Source: Odontocerum albicorne (lineage: Eukaryota; Arthropoda; Insecta; Trichoptera; Odontoceridae). Taken from it: a stretch of 64,000 bases of DNA. The DNA is taken from NCBI GenBank assembly GCA_949825065.1, contig OX463859.1:16387220-16451219 (forward strand), read 5' to 3'. This document shows, piece after piece, positions 22,636-33,799 of this stretch; the first letter of the stretch is position 1; each line of letters begins with the position of its first letter. The notes beneath the pieces were generated by a model. The model had not been told where the DNA came from, ran no database searches, and worked only from the letters and a program-made list of their open reading frames with translations. Both the position numbers and the translations under genes were made by a program.

Positions 22636-22900
22636 ATGATTGTCCCTTGCACGCATCAAACAAAAAAGGTTCAAACGAAACGACCCCGGACCACTCTCAT
22701 CCAGTTGCCAACTTGTAAATTTAGTGCCAAATTTTCGCTGAACATCAAATCTCCGTTTTCTCGGAGCAGATTCATTGGCCCGAATACTGCCGAGATCTTC
22801 CGACGGCCTCGTTATCTAACGGTCTTTGGCCTGAAGCCAGGACTCGAAAAATTACAGGACTTCTCTGCTTTGCCCTTCTTGCTCTATATTTTATGTCATA
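22636..22900 (+). other. G+C-richer segment with a chance-like 128-codon frame
   Basis: The plus-strand frame 22636-23022 is basic and hydrophobic by turns and resembles no family I know; its end runs into SINE debris. The segment includes GAGATCTTCCGACGGCCTCG and an ATTGGCC box. Not called as a gene. Confidence 0.2.
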
Positions 22901-22944
22901 TTCATCTTGTTTTTTCTAACCTTATATCAAATCTCTTCCATGCC

Positions 22945-23020
22945 TTAGTTTATAATACGGCTGACTTCCAACTTCGGTATTACGGAATCGATTCCCGTAG
23001 GTACAAAAGTATAATACGGT
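22945..23020 (+). mobile_element. SINE head remnant
   Basis: ACGGCTGACTTCCAACTTCG followed by the B-box-like GAATCGATTCCCGTAGGTAC. This is the 3' half of a tRNA-like head of the SINE1/SINE2 kind. Confidence 0.45.
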
Positions 23021-23404
23021 AGAATTCATCAATACTTTTACTTCAACACTATCCTATATGTCATGTATGACGGTATTCTATTCCTGCATATCCTTGACAG
23101 CGTTTCGGTGACCTGTAAATCCTAGAGGATGATATATCTGTGCGTCTTAGAGTCTTTGAGATGTGAATCATTCGGTGGCAACGTTACATCTCAAAAACAT
23201 CCAGCATAATATATATCTTTTTTTCTCCACGTCCATGTTTCTTCTCAATAGCGTGCTAATTAGAAAACGAAAGTATTTAATAGAAAAAAAAAGTGTTGAG
23301 ATGTAATGTAGCTGTCTAATACGAATTGGAGCCCCCTTGAAGAAAATTTTTTGTCTTAACAGAGCTATATAAATCAACCTTTTACTTTTTTTTCCAACCA
23401 ACCT

Positions 23405-23530
23405 TTTTTATAACTTTCCAGCCTGGTTTAAACTTATGGCTTGTTAAACACCTTTCTTGTATGTTGAAAGAGATGGCCACTTAACAATAAAACTGCCGGG
23501 TTGTACTGTATACAAGAAAGTATAATTTGT
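23405..23530 (+). mobile_element. SINE1 body and tail
   Basis: TTCCAGCCTGGTTTAAACTT, TTAAACACCTTTCTTG, TTGAAAGAGATGGCCAC, GCCGGGTTGTACTGTATACA. It is followed within a few bases by a SINE3 head. Confidence 0.7.
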
Positions 23531-23700
23531 TGGCGGCCATAGTCTAAACGTTAGCACTCATTAAGCAAGCGGACGCCCAAGGTTCGATTTTTGTCAGATT
23601 CATTTCCGAACTGGTGATAACTTAGGTCATTTTACATCTGAATGTATGTATTTCTATAGATAAGTGGAGCTCTTGTTAGTAAAATTGGTGTCTTGTAACC
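23531..23700 (+). mobile_element. SINE3 copy
   Basis: The tRNA-like head GGCGGCCATAGTCTAAACGT (A-box TAGTCTAA) with B-box AAGGTTCGATTTTTG is followed by CGAACTGGTGATAACTTAGG and CATCTGAATGTATGTATTTC. The copy at 46543-46700 has the same order. The head resembles a tRNA of the Glu/Asp kind, but I cannot fix the parent. Confidence 0.6.
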
Positions 23701-23964
23701 CCTTTATTTTCTATTTAGCTAATTGGGAAGGGCTCTTGAGGTGATAATTATGGTAAGAAAACAGTGCTTTACCAAATTATCTTAAAAAAATATACAAATT
23801 TTGTATTTTGATATGGTTTGGTTAATGCTCTTTGACCACTGTATTCATGGATTTGATGTTTTGGATATCGTTCTCCGATAATCAATTCTGTTGAAAAAAA
23901 TTCCGCTATTTTGTTCAATTACGGAATCCAAACGATTCCTCAGAAGTTTTTTTAATTTTTTCCA

Positions 23965-24090
23965 CTTGTATAGTTTTGGGCTAGGTTCTTTATGGTGCTC
24001 GAAAAAAAAAGTTCAAGTCGAGTGTTTTCAGATAATATATTTTTTTTCTAATTGGTTGGAAGGAATCAGGTTGTACTGCATATAAATTAA
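23965..24090 (+). mobile_element. SINE1 fragment, decayed
   Basis: GGTTCTTTATGGTGCTCG, TTTTCAGATAATATA, then TAATTGGTTGGAAGGAATCA and GGTTGTACTGCATATA. The central body is partly deleted. Confidence 0.45.
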
Positions 24091-24304
24091 ATTTAATTCG
24101 ACGCATCACTTATTTTTTATTTTTATTTTTCCAAAAATGTTTATTTTGTTTCCTTAAATATACTCGTATATTTTTTTCAATAATTTGGACAATTCGAATA
24201 TTTTTAAACAAAAAAATGTTACGTATTCACTAATCTTTATGCACTTGGAATCAAGAAAAAAGGATGAGCTTTGGGGTCAATTTGTGATGGGACCCTCGAA
24301 AATA

Positions 24305-24402
24305 TGTCATAGTTTTGCACATACAAACCGTTTTTAACACATTTTTCTTAGTTGGAAAAAAATAATTACCATCTGGCAGTATTGTAATACAAAACGATAC
24401 TT
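24305..24402 (+). mobile_element. SINE1 body fragment, decayed
   Basis: AACACATTTTTCTTAGTTGG, ATTACCATCTGGCAGTATTG and TAATACAAAACGATAC follow the SINE1 body-to-tail order. Confidence 0.45.
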
Positions 24403-24569
24403 TAAGGAATGTATTTTTAAAGTTTTTATATATTTTCTGATCATTTTGAATTAATTAGTAAAGGAAATTGTGGGTTATGCGTTGTGTAAACCAACCCGAG
24501 CAATTCAAGAGAAACAAATCTAGCTGATCATGATGGATTCTAGGTATCAATATTATGTTATACAAACGA

Positions 24570-24830
24570 AACTGAGATGCGGCAAAAAGTTATGAAAATT
24601 AGATGAATGCGGTAGAAATAAGGGCGTCGCATAGAATGTTTAGGATAAAACATATGACAGAATAAGGACATTAGGAGAGGGTGCAGATTGATTTAGGTAA
24701 AAAATGGAGCATTGAGATGGTTCTGCGAAATAATAAAAATAAATTGTGAAAGATCTATAAAAAGATATTTATAATATAAAAAAGTTTAGAAAACCCCAGA
24801 AAACCAGGGTACGAACAAATACATTAAATT
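24570..24830 (+). mobile_element. LINE-A fragment, decayed
   Basis: AATGCGGTAGAAATAAGGGC (the NAVEIR stretch), a broken arginine-rich block, AAACATATGACAGAATAAG and TGGAGCATTGAGATGGTTC follow the LINE-A order seen at 26990-27370, but the copy is heavily mutated and lacks the 3' end. Confidence 0.45.
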
Positions 24831-24959
24831 CTGAATAAGAGAAAATATAAAAGTCTTTAACATAGGAAAATATGCATGACGAGCATTACGGGCGTACCAG
24901 AATGTAATTAAATGGATATCGTACATTATTTATAGTTAAAGACATTATAATTTATTTTA

Positions 24960-25086
24960 TCAAGCACTGTTTATTCCACTTTATGTAATGAGACTTGAGT
25001 TTTTTTGTGGTCCACTGATGATGAGGTGAAAACCTTGAAACCGGTAGGGTTATACCGTTACATAAAGTGGAATAAACAGTGTTTGA
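24960..25086. mobile_element. 127-bp inverted-repeat element with hammerhead-like core
   Basis: Terminal inverted repeats of 30 bp (24960-24989 and 25057-25086, 28 of 30 matching) contain CTGTTTATTCCACTTTATGT. Between them CTGATGA (25015-25021), a small stem-loop (25022-25036, GAAA loop) and GAAA (25037-25040) are followed by a 5-bp stem CGGTA/TACCG (25042-25057) and TT. This is the order of the hammerhead ribozyme core, a motif known in Penelope-like retroelement ends. Stem I is not directly adjacent to CTGATGA, so activity is doubtful. Confidence 0.7.
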
Positions 25087-25104
25087 TGAAACAAAAATAT
25101 GTTG

Positions 25105-25107
<3 letters not shown>

Positions 25108-25141
<34 letters not shown>
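25108..25141 (+). repeat. (TC)n microsatellite
   Basis: An uninterrupted run of about 17 CT units directly after the inverted-repeat element at 24960-25086. Confidence 0.95.
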
Positions 25142-25145
<4 letters not shown>

Positions 25146-25569
25146 ACACCAATAGGTGTATGGCGTAATGGTAATGATGACGATGAATTTAACTCTCAAA
25201 CAAATATGCTTCAGAAATTGAGTAAGGAATGAGCTTTTGATTTTTTTTATCTATCACTTTATCCCTAAGAGCTTGGCAAGGGAACTTATCCTCCTACTTA
25301 TTTATTTTTTTACTTTAAATTCCTTTAGCTGCGTTTTATATCAATTTCTATTTTTCTTTAAAATCTTTTATCCGTGGTCTTACTGTGTTATGGATATTTC
25401 AAAGTTATAGCAGGCCTGGGCAAATATATTAATGGAAGGGCTGGATTGAGAATTTATTATTAATAAGAAAACGGGGCACTAAATAAAAAAAATACTTTTC
25501 GTAGACGCATTTTATTAGAATTTAAAAAAAAAAAACAAATTATAAAATCAAAATAAAAAAGTAACATGC

Positions 25570-26330
25570 ATTGCATCAGTCCATCCTCCCTGTCTAGATA
25601 GGCGGAGAGGAGATAGTGCTAGGTTCTCCTATCCCGACACACAACGTTCACCCCATATACATCCATACGCCTTCTTTTACACTCCTACAATTTCAAATAC
25701 TTCTTTCAAAATATCCTTCACTTGATCAAACCATAATTACCTTGATATTTCTTTATCACACCTTCCACTCACATTAGCATTGTATATTCGTTTTGTTAGT
25801 CTTTGTTCATTCATTCGTTCTACATACCTAAATCATATCAGAGTGCGCTTTTTCAATTTACTTAATACACGAGCCTTAAGTTTACCTTTATCCCTTACCA
25901 TCTTAAGTGTACCTTTATCCCTTATCATCTTAAGTTTACCTTTATCCCTTATCATCTTAAGTTTACCTTTATCCCTTACCATCTTAAGTGTACCTTTATC
26001 CCTTACCATCTTAAGTGTACCTTTATCCCTTATCATCTTAAGTGTACCTTTATCCCTTATCATCTTAAGTTTACCTTTATCCCTTATCATCTTAAGTGTA
26101 CCTTTATCCCTTACCATCTTAAGTGTACCTTTATCCCTTATCATCTTAAGTGCACCTTTATCCCTTATCATCTTAAGTTTACCTTTATCCCTTATCATCT
26201 TAAGTTTACCTTTATCCCTTATCACCTTAAGTTTACCTTTATCCCTTATCATCTTATTTCGTTTTCTGGCCACTTTTATCGCCCTATGTATTATTCTCAG
26301 TGTACGCATTTTTATAGTTTTGGATTCTTT
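25570..26330 (-). mobile_element. LINE-A copy expanded by a 27-bp minisatellite
   Basis: On the plus strand the reverse complement of the LINE-A 3' half runs 25570-25873 (ATATCCTTCACTTGATCAAA, TTCATTCATTCGTTCTACAT) into AGCCTTAAG. A 14-unit array then replaces what is one unit in other copies, and LINE-A sequence resumes (TATTATTCTCAGTGTACGCA). The minus-strand frame 25833-26309 is open for 158 codons, mostly repeats of MIRDKGKLK, then ARVLSK. The polymerase part is missing. Confidence 0.8.
25875..26252 (-). repeat. 27-bp minisatellite, 14 units, inside LINE-A
   Basis: The plus-strand unit is CTTAAGTKTACCTTTATCCC followed by TTAYCAT. Fourteen units fill 378 bp exactly, with a few variant positions (K/T/A at the third-last residue, I/V at the second). 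As 27 is a multiple of three it keeps the LINE-A frame open. The opposite strand is also open, giving repeats of LSLPLSLII. Confidence 0.95.
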
Positions 26331-26417
26331 CAGTATTTTTTCACTTATTATAAATTCACTAATTATAATGATTATGAAAAAAATAAAACTTATTAAATTT
26401 TAGTCAATTAAAAATGA

Positions 26418-26700
26418 TTACCTCGTTGGCCTAGTTGATAAGGCGTTTGACTTCCACTGGAAGGTTTTTGGTACGATTACCGATGGTTCGTCTAGTTACG
26501 ATACTTGCGTGTAGCGAGTATGCATGGAAGTGTTCTTACCTCTTCACGTGTGGTAGAGTTGCCAAGACGTGCAATGCCTACTCTAGTGGTTCTTAACCTG
26601 AAGGCTCGATTGATGTCACTCAAGATAATATCGTCTTATGGCTACGTTCTTCAATTTGTCTGATATGCCAATTGGGATTAGTTGAAGTGCGTACAAAAAA
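26418..26700 (+). mobile_element. SINE2 copy, full length
   Basis: Head CCTCGTTGGCCTAGTTGATA and GGCGTTTGACTTCCACTGGA; body CTAGTTACGATACTTGCGTG, CTCTTCACGTGTGGTAGAGT, TCTAGTGGTTCTTAACCTGA; 3' side TATGGCTACGTTCTTCAATT. Probably the best preserved head of the family here. Confidence 0.8.
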
Positions 26701-26989
26701 AGATGAATGTTAATAAAATTTGCTATTGATTGCGTGGCAATCATTAAAATTCATGGCAGGCCGTATATACTCGTAGCTCGCGGACCTTTTATATGGCCAG
26801 GGCTAATCTATAGTAAGCTTTTTTTATTTCAAAAGTTAGAGTTCAATATTTTTTGTGAAATATGAATTTAAAACTTACATCTCGAACATGATTTGCTGAT
26901 TTTTTCGTCGGAAACCATTTTATTCAAAAGATTTTTCTTTTAAAAATAATCTATACAAAACATTTAAAAGGCAAAAAAAGCCTGGGAAG

Positions 26990-27370
26990 AATATTTATGT
27001 GGAAGCAAGTAAATATTTTTGAAATGCCTTCACTAAGAAAAATATGTGATGTGTCAATGTATGATAGAATTAGAAAATTGTTATAAATGAATGTGAGCTT
27101 AAAACTAATCGGTAAAGAAAATTGGAAAAGAGCACATTAAAGCGGTTTGAACATGCTGAACAGATGGTTGACGAAAGACGTATAATGCAAGCATAAGTGA
27201 GAATCATGGTAGAGAACAAACGAAAAAAGTTTGGTTGCAACAAGTGAATGAAATTATGAAAGAAAACAAGGTAATAAGAAAAAGAAACAGGAGGAGCTAT
27301 ACGGAAAATGTGTTTGATGTGGATGAATTTGCGCTCTATCATATTTGCCTACCGTAGCAGGAAATTTACA
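26990..27370 (+). mobile_element. LINE-A reverse-transcriptase C-terminal fragment
   Basis: GCCTTCACTAAGAAAAATAT, GTGTCAATGTATGATAGAAT, AATGTGAGCTTAAAACTAAT, then CAAGTGAATGAAATTATGAA and AGGAGGAGCTATACGG are the LINE-A landmarks in order. The minus-strand 90-codon frame across it is a shadow. Confidence 0.75.
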
Positions 27371-27477
27371 TAGAAGAACATATGTGGTGATTATTTATGA
27401 TAGTAAAATAACAATGAGGAGTTACTTTAATATTTTACATTGCATACTTATAATTAAACATTAATTAGAATATTTTA

Positions 27478-27590
27478 TAATAAATTATTTTGTTATTTCC
27501 TTTATCACTGCGACACGTGTTTCTACATTTCTCGAGGCCCTTTTCAGACTGAAGAATCCCGGGTCGTTACGAGGTCGATACTTTGATTGA
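27478..27590. mobile_element. M1 palindromic element, one half
   Basis: AATTATTTTGTTATTTCC, GACACGTGTTTCTACATTTC, TCGAGGCCCTTTTCAGACTG. It corresponds to the left arm of the full copy at 49763-49999. The right arm is absent. Confidence 0.55.
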
Positions 27591-28175
27591 ACTTTTGTCA
27601 TATTTCATCGGAAATGTGTGTGGTATTGATTGAAAAAAACTACGAAGAGTGAAATAATCAAATAGGTTTTTAATTAATTCTTAAAGTACTCATATTTTCA
27701 TATCGTCGTTGCTTATGTGGATTTATTGAATACCGTTGTCAAAAGTCAATATTTAGAAACAATATGGTCTTCGATCTGAAAACTTTCTTATATTTTTTTA
27801 ACGATTTTTCTCAGTAATGTTAATCAGATTATTTTATGATACTAAATATTGTTTTTTCCTTTTTTTTTTGTTTGGAATCAGATTATTTTATGTTACCAAA
27901 TGTTGTTTTTTCCCCTTTTTTTGTTTTGAAACGTATAACACGTATTCTGTTCGGAAACATGACATGTTGCATAAGCATTTTGACCCTTTGTTATTTTCTT
28001 TAGTACAAAATTCATGTTACATTAAGTTTGATTTTGGATATAGTACAAAAAACGAAAGGGCAGAGAAAAATATTGAAGATTTAGACTAGAAAAAATACCA
28101 TTTCTGATATTCAGGGTTCAGTGATTTATTTTGAAAATGGTACTCGTATTTTTACATTCTTATTTGACTGACCTC

Positions 28176-28505
28176 CCTGGCAAAATTGGTTAGAAACTTA
28201 ATATCCACTTGGGAGTTTCGGGTACGATCTCGGATATTACCCGGACAAAAAATTTAAAAACCCCAGCTGGTTGAAGAGTTTCTCTGCAAACAATGCTCAG
28301 AAGTAGTGTGTAATTATTGGTGTCTCTTCAAGTGCGAAGTAGTGTTGCAAACATGTCCGATGATGAACCACGATTGTTATACCTACTCAAATTATTATAG
28401 GCCCAATGACTATTAATTGTGACGAAAGCAAAGTTGTATCCCGGCCTCACTCTCCAATATGTCGGAATCACCAATTCGGATGTGTTGAAGTGTACTATAC
28501 TAATA
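28176..28505 (+). mobile_element. SINE2 copy, full length
   Basis: Head CCTGGCAAAATTGGTTAGAA with B-box GGGTACGATCTCGG; body CAAACAATGCTCAGAAGTAG, TCTTCAAGTGCGAAGTAGTG; 3' side CCGGCCTCACTCTCCAATAT and CACCAATTCGGATGTGTTGA. Strongly diverged in the middle. Confidence 0.65.
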
Positions 28506-28614
28506 AATAAATAAACATTCTTACATTAGTTTATTATAATATTCACTGTAACGTTTCATATTTTTAATAAATTTTAATATAATCTCCTAATTAGTATGTT
28601 GGTGTTATGTCATA

Positions 28615-28770
28615 GTTTAATCACTCCTCTCTGATTTGCTAAAGCCTTTCTCCAAAAACGTCTCCTAAAGTTTCATGAATGTTTCGATGTTATTAGCCCT
28701 TCGTCATTTCGGAGAAAGTTTATTCCGTGCAATAAAGTCAGCCACTCCTTAAGCGCGATCAATTTAGTGG
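28615..28770 (-). mobile_element. Possible LINE-J type 3' remnant
   Basis: The minus-strand broken frame FIARNKLSPK, a stop, then RRANNIETFMKL has the spacing of the last conserved block of CR1/jockey-type polymerases. It pairs with the similar remnant at 5150-5400. It is followed by a SINE2 fragment. Confidence 0.4.
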
Positions 28771-28864
28771 GACTATTTGCTCAATTTTTCTCAACAAGTA
28801 GGTGCGTGCTCTGAGACAGACGATCTTATGTACAGATGACAATTATCTTCAATTGATCGTGAAC

Positions 28865-29062
28865 GTCGATTCTCGATACTTGCACGCACTAGACGTTTGC
28901 GATTGTTGTTGGCTCTCCACGTGCGGAAGTAGTCCCAAAACGTTCGGCGAACGACGATCATTGACCTACTCCAGCGGTTCTTAGCTCCAAGGTTCGACGA
29001 ATGGTGCCTAAGAAAATGCTTTATCCGAGCCACGTTCTCCAGTAAGTTCACAACACTAATTC
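28865..29062 (+). mobile_element. SINE2 body fragment
   Basis: CGATACTTGCACGCACTAGA, CTCTCCACGTGCGGAAGTAG, CTACTCCAGCGGTTCTTAGC, and the 3' side CGAGCCACGTTCTCCAG. The head is missing. Frames on both strands here are shadows. Confidence 0.65.
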
Positions 29063-29596
29063 TAATAATATAAAAAGTACAGCATATTACACTTTAATTA
29101 ATAAACTTCTTGTCATTCAATTATTTTAGGTTTGAGGAAAACATGCCATTTAAAACAAAATTAAATTTTACTTTGAGGCATCAGCATCAGTCAATTTTGA
29201 TTTAAGGTTCTAAATCATAGTCTAGTCGTGACACAATATAATATTTATTTATATCCTCAAAATTTCATGATTGGTAGATTGGTATTTCTGAGTTCAAGTT
29301 CATGCACTCCAAACTTTTACGGTAAATGAGCTAATAAAACCACGTTACTCTCTTATTTAAGAAAAATACCACAAAATTCTACTTAATTTTTTTTACAATA
29401 CTTATTTCTTCAGTAAAAAATAGTTATGATTTAGTATTAAGTGTTAAGGTCGGACTATGAATTCGGTCTTAAATATGATTTTTGTAACTCATAGGCTTCT
29501 TTACTAATTCAAATACAAATTACAATTTACATGTGTACCATGTTTATGGAACAGCGGTTTACTTCATTTCTATTATGATTCCTTCTTCTTCTTTCT

Positions 29597-29895
29597 TATG
29601 GTATCCCTCAATATATTCAGTTCGGACATATTGAAAATCATAATCAGGAGACAATATTGTCTTCGATCCCAGTTATCGAGCTTTTGTGTAAACAACCACA
29701 GGAGCAGATACGGAACTCGCCGTTTGTCAAAGAATATTTTGCCAATACTACATGGCGGCATATGCTTGTATTGTTACCAGACGAGCTCATTTACCACACT
29801 GAAATATTAATTTTTACTTTTTTTTGGGTGCCATCGAACTCGTAACCCCGGGTGTAAGTCGAGTATTTTACCGATTCAACCATGGAAGTCGTAGG
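29597..29895 (-). mobile_element. SINE2 copy, full length
   Basis: Plus-strand order from the 3' end: TGGTATCCCTCAATATATTC, CAGTTCGGACATATTG, ACAATATTGTCTTCGATCCC, TTGCCAATACTACATGG, then the head complement GAACTCGTAACCCCGGG and CAACCATGGAAGTCG. The CTTCTTCTTCTTTC just left of it may be its tail on the minus strand. Confidence 0.75.
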
Positions 29896-30435
29896 GATCA
29901 CTTGCAACAGGTACTAAAACGGAAAACGAAAAAAGGTTTATGAGGAAATCGGAAAAGTCTTAATTAAATTTATAAAATTAAATCATTTATGTTCACTATG
30001 ATGTGCATGCATGAAGAAACTAAGCTATAAAATTCGCAATTTATTATCAGATTTTAATATTATACTTGGAAATTTATTCTTGGATTATATTGGAGGAAGC
30101 TCGTAAAAATATTATTATGAAAATATATTCATTATTTTGGTGAGCTCGTAAAATATCCATACGGTTTTCGTCATTCGTGATGGAACGTACTATATATAGC
30201 CAGAGATCGTATTTTCTTAGTCTGCGGTCCGAAGCTGGTCTGCAACATATTTTAAAAAATTAAATTACACAAAAAAAAATTAGACCTTGTTCATTTAATA
30301 AGTGTTAACATACTGTTCGTTTACCAAAATTGGGCAGAGAAAAGTTAACTATCTTGACACACACGTAGTTAGTCATCTTTATCTATTCAGAAAGTTCCTT
30401 GCATTATTTTCGCTTTGAATATTGAAAGATTGAAT

Positions 30436-30670
30436 TCAAACGATCTCGAAGGCATAAGTTGTTAAGACGTTTGACTTTCACTAGGGATTTAATTCCCACG
30501 CGCTAGGCGAGTGCGAGCGTTGTTGCCTCTGTATGTGCGATATATTGCAAATACGTACGATTACGAATATCGGGTTCCGTGCTTACGTGAGTGGTACCAT
30601 ATATCATAGACCCGAAAGCTAAATTAGTGGGGCCAAACACTTTGTTTTCTCTCGGGCATTTGCTTTAATA
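30436..30670 (+). mobile_element. SINE2 copy, decayed
   Basis: Head GATCTCGAAGGCATAAGTTG and TTAAGACGTTTGACTTTCAC, then GCGAGTGCGAGCGTTGTTGC and TGTGCGATATATTGCAAATA. The 3' end fades after ATAGACCCGAAAGCT. Confidence 0.6.
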
Positions 30671-31248
30671 TACATATATAAATCGTCAATTGAATGAGTG
30701 AAAGGGCACAATACGAGAGAATGAAATTATTTTAATTCACATTGATATCTACAAAACGGTCTGAAATAACTGTCTGAAATATATTCTGTCATTTTAATTC
30801 TTCAAGATATTTTTTTGTCACCCTTTTTTCTGTTACATTTTACAAAAACAATTAAATGCTTTTATTCATACTAAGAAAGCAAATAACGTAAAAAATACAC
30901 GCCTTATATGAAAAACAATTAATGTATTCTATAATAAATAAACACGTTTTTTTTTAAATAATATAAAAAAAGCAATTTTATGCAATTTCATAAAATCTTT
31001 CAAAACAAATATCACATGAAAAATCAGTTGAATACCCCTGTACTATCGAGTTGATAATAATACAGGGGACGACAAAAGTGGAGAGCGTCCCGCCATTCCA
31101 CATTCCGCATGTACTTACTCGAGTACTTGTGATTCCGTCACGTCCGCATCAACGTATAACGAAATTCGCGACCCCCTACATATTGAAATGTTTGAAGAAA
31201 AATTGGCACAACTCAGTCATGCAACTGAAAATTATACGATAAGAGGAA

Positions 31249-31468
31249 AAGTGATATAACATCAAGCGTGTTTTTTTTAAATAATTACTGAATAAGATAT
31301 GACTATTTTTCAGGAGTAAAAATTTGAGTTTAGAAAGGTAGTTACGACAATGGTGTAACAAATAGTGTAACACCAAACAGGGTTTTTTTAAACAAATAAT
31401 GCCTGGATAAGATATGACTTTTTTTCGAGTCTGGTGTAAAAATTAGAATTTAGAAAGGAAGTGGAGAC
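31249..31468 (+). repeat. Tandem duplication of about 110 bp
   Basis: Two adjacent units (about 31249-31355 and 31363-31468) share GTTTTTTTTAAA-type runs, GATAAGATATGACT, a GTAAAAATT block and TTTAGAAAGGWAGT. Identity is high enough for a fairly recent local duplication. No coding content. Confidence 0.7.
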
Positions 31469-32399
31469 AGATTATGTTGAATATAATAAGCTCTGAAAGA
31501 TTTATACAGTAAATCTGTTAGATGTTAGATCTGTTAAATGTTAGATCTGCGATGAAGAAATTTTGATGAAGGTAAATTGAGATATTTGAGTAGTAGAAAA
31601 TTGTATGAATGACACAATGTTTGAATTCAGAGGATAATTTGACCTCGTACAATAATTAATAAATCAGATTATTACAAACAATGTTAGATGTTATAATTAA
31701 ACGTATTATTACTTTTATGTATTTTTCATTTGAACTTCAATAAAAAGAATAGATAAAAGTCTAAAAATAATAACAGGGGCATTAATAGAACATGTATATT
31801 TCCAATTATGCATACAAAGTTTGTTAAGGAGTTTTATTCTTAAGTTATACACTATCTTATGAAACATATCAATAACGGTTAATTTATTCAAAAAGGTCAT
31901 TCCGTGTACGAATAATGACGTTCTTCAATATTTATCAACCATGGCATAAATATTTGTCAGCTACGAGTACATTAAACAAAATTTTATCAATCACTTCAGT
32001 TTGATCCCACCACCACTTATGTTGTAATGGGAAGGGGGGCAAAATCAATCCTTTTTTAGCGCGATATACACAATAAGATCAAAATCTTCCTTATTTTTAA
32101 TGAGCGTTACGTCATGTAGCACCATTCATTTGAAGTATGTTATTGAGGTACAGCTATTGTGGAAATTTATATTTCCTACAGTCAAGTTGTTGCAGAAATT
32201 TATTTTGTTAATATCTACCGTGGATCAGTGAATAATAAAAAGATCTCATAACAACGGCACCAATAAATGTCCTAGAGACTTTTCTTACGAACCTCGGAAC
32301 TTTATAAGAAGATTAACATGTACTTTGTATTACATATGAGAGCCAAATGTGAATTAACTATTAAATATGATTCCAAGTGTCGACACGCGTAATGTGCTG

Positions 32400-32830
32400 A
32401 TAATGTATTAAGTACTTTATGTACTGCTGGATTCCAACTCTTTAAATAGTCGTAAGTTTAATATACATTCAAGAATGTTAAAGGACAAATTACTGGTCTC
32501 ATCTCACTTTTAGATAGATACCATTCAAATATCTTTAGATATCGATTTAGTCTCGGAGGGAAATAAATATTTTATACAGTTTTAAATCATCGACAAACAG
32601 TTAGTACATTGTACAGATGATGACATGACATGAGTGATGATTCGACAGATATAAAATAACTTGGACCGAGATTAGAACCTTGCGGAACACCTGAGTATGT
32701 GACAAAAGGTTCAGATCGGACTTTACCATAAGAAACATGTCGTTGTCTGGTAGTCAAATGCTTTGTAAGTGAACCACATACAAATGCCATCGAGACGAGA
32801 CTCTAATTATAAATCCCATTACTTTATTGG
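32400..32830 (-). mobile_element. LINE-J reverse-transcriptase fragment with catalytic motif
   Basis: On the minus strand a 67-codon frame reads TTRQRHVSYGKVRSEPF, then SGVPQGSNLGP, the strictly conserved block of non-LTR reverse transcriptases. A frameshift follows, then FVDDLKLYK, the position of the (F/Y)xDD catalytic box, then weak similarity to the next helix block. The layout is typical of CR1/jockey-type elements. Stops and frameshifts make it dead. It is not the upstream half of the copy at 35612-36330, whose C-terminal part lies on the wrong side. Confidence 0.85.
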
Positions 32831-33799
32831 CAGAAAAATATGTACTCTCGTTACATCCAAACGAAGCTATAATTCATCTTACCATCATTTAATGTCGCAC
32901 CCAACCCACCCGCCAGAATGCGACACCCTTTAACAATTCAACTCATGCCAAAAATAATAATCGCACTGTGAAAACGTGATCAGAATTCTCGCATCAATTT
33001 GCGAATTCCTTTATTAAAATTTCGGATAACATGACAACAATTTGTTAGACAGGGTTACCAATCGATAAATAGTCAAAACTTTCTCAGAAAATTCATTTTG
33101 TTTTACATGCAAGATTTTTTTAAATAATAAAGACAGCACCAACATTCTAAGGATATTAAACACCTTGAATTAATTTAGATCAGTGCAACGTTTCTTTCCT
33201 TTTGGCGCGCTTATTAAGCGCTGCTTCATTACACGTATTGTTCTAAATATTACATTTGGCAGTTTCTAGAGAGTTTCCATAAACTTATAACTTTCAATCA
33301 ATAATACAAGCAACTTGGTACACAGTTGAAAAGCATTTCTTAGAACCAAGTGTACTTCTTGTAGCAGGTTACTCAAAAACACAGATATTTTACTGTATAC
33401 AAATCGCAAAATATTAAAACGACTGAATGCCGCCAAAAGTAAACTAAGGAAAAGGCGCTTTATCTTCAGACCAAAGAAAATATTGCTCGCCATTCAGAAA
33501 TTCATAGTTCTTACTTATATCACTACCGTAGCCCGATGGTAAATTTTGTTTTTGAATCGACTGACTCGGAATACACTCTTGGCGTGATATTGGCTAGATT
33601 TAATGACTAGATAGTATTTTTTTTAATGTGTGTTTAACCTGCCACGAATAATGCACTTGATTATAATAGAAACATTAGAGTCGCAACTTTTCTACCTTGT
33701 ATGTTACTAAGCAACTTGTATAAGGATTCTTGTATTCCTTGTATAAGGATAAAACAGAACTTTCAAACATTTTGTTGAATGAAATAAATAAACAATAAC

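Noticed and set aside
22636..23022. 128-codon plus-strand frame as a gene
   Set aside because: No recognisable domain, uneven composition, and its end lies in SINE head debris.
25405..25470. hAT (Charlie-like) element end at GCAGGCCTGGGCAAATATA
   Set aside because: The first 15 bases resemble hAT ends, but no second end, target duplication or further match was found.
25780..26403. 207-codon plus-strand frame with LSLPLSLII repeats
   Set aside because: It is the antisense reading of the 27-bp minisatellite in a minus-strand LINE-A copy; flanks match LINE-A on the other strand.
33266..33493. 75-codon minus-strand frame as a membrane protein or transposase
   Set aside because: Hydrophobic by composition but without motifs; no family resemblance strong enough to report.
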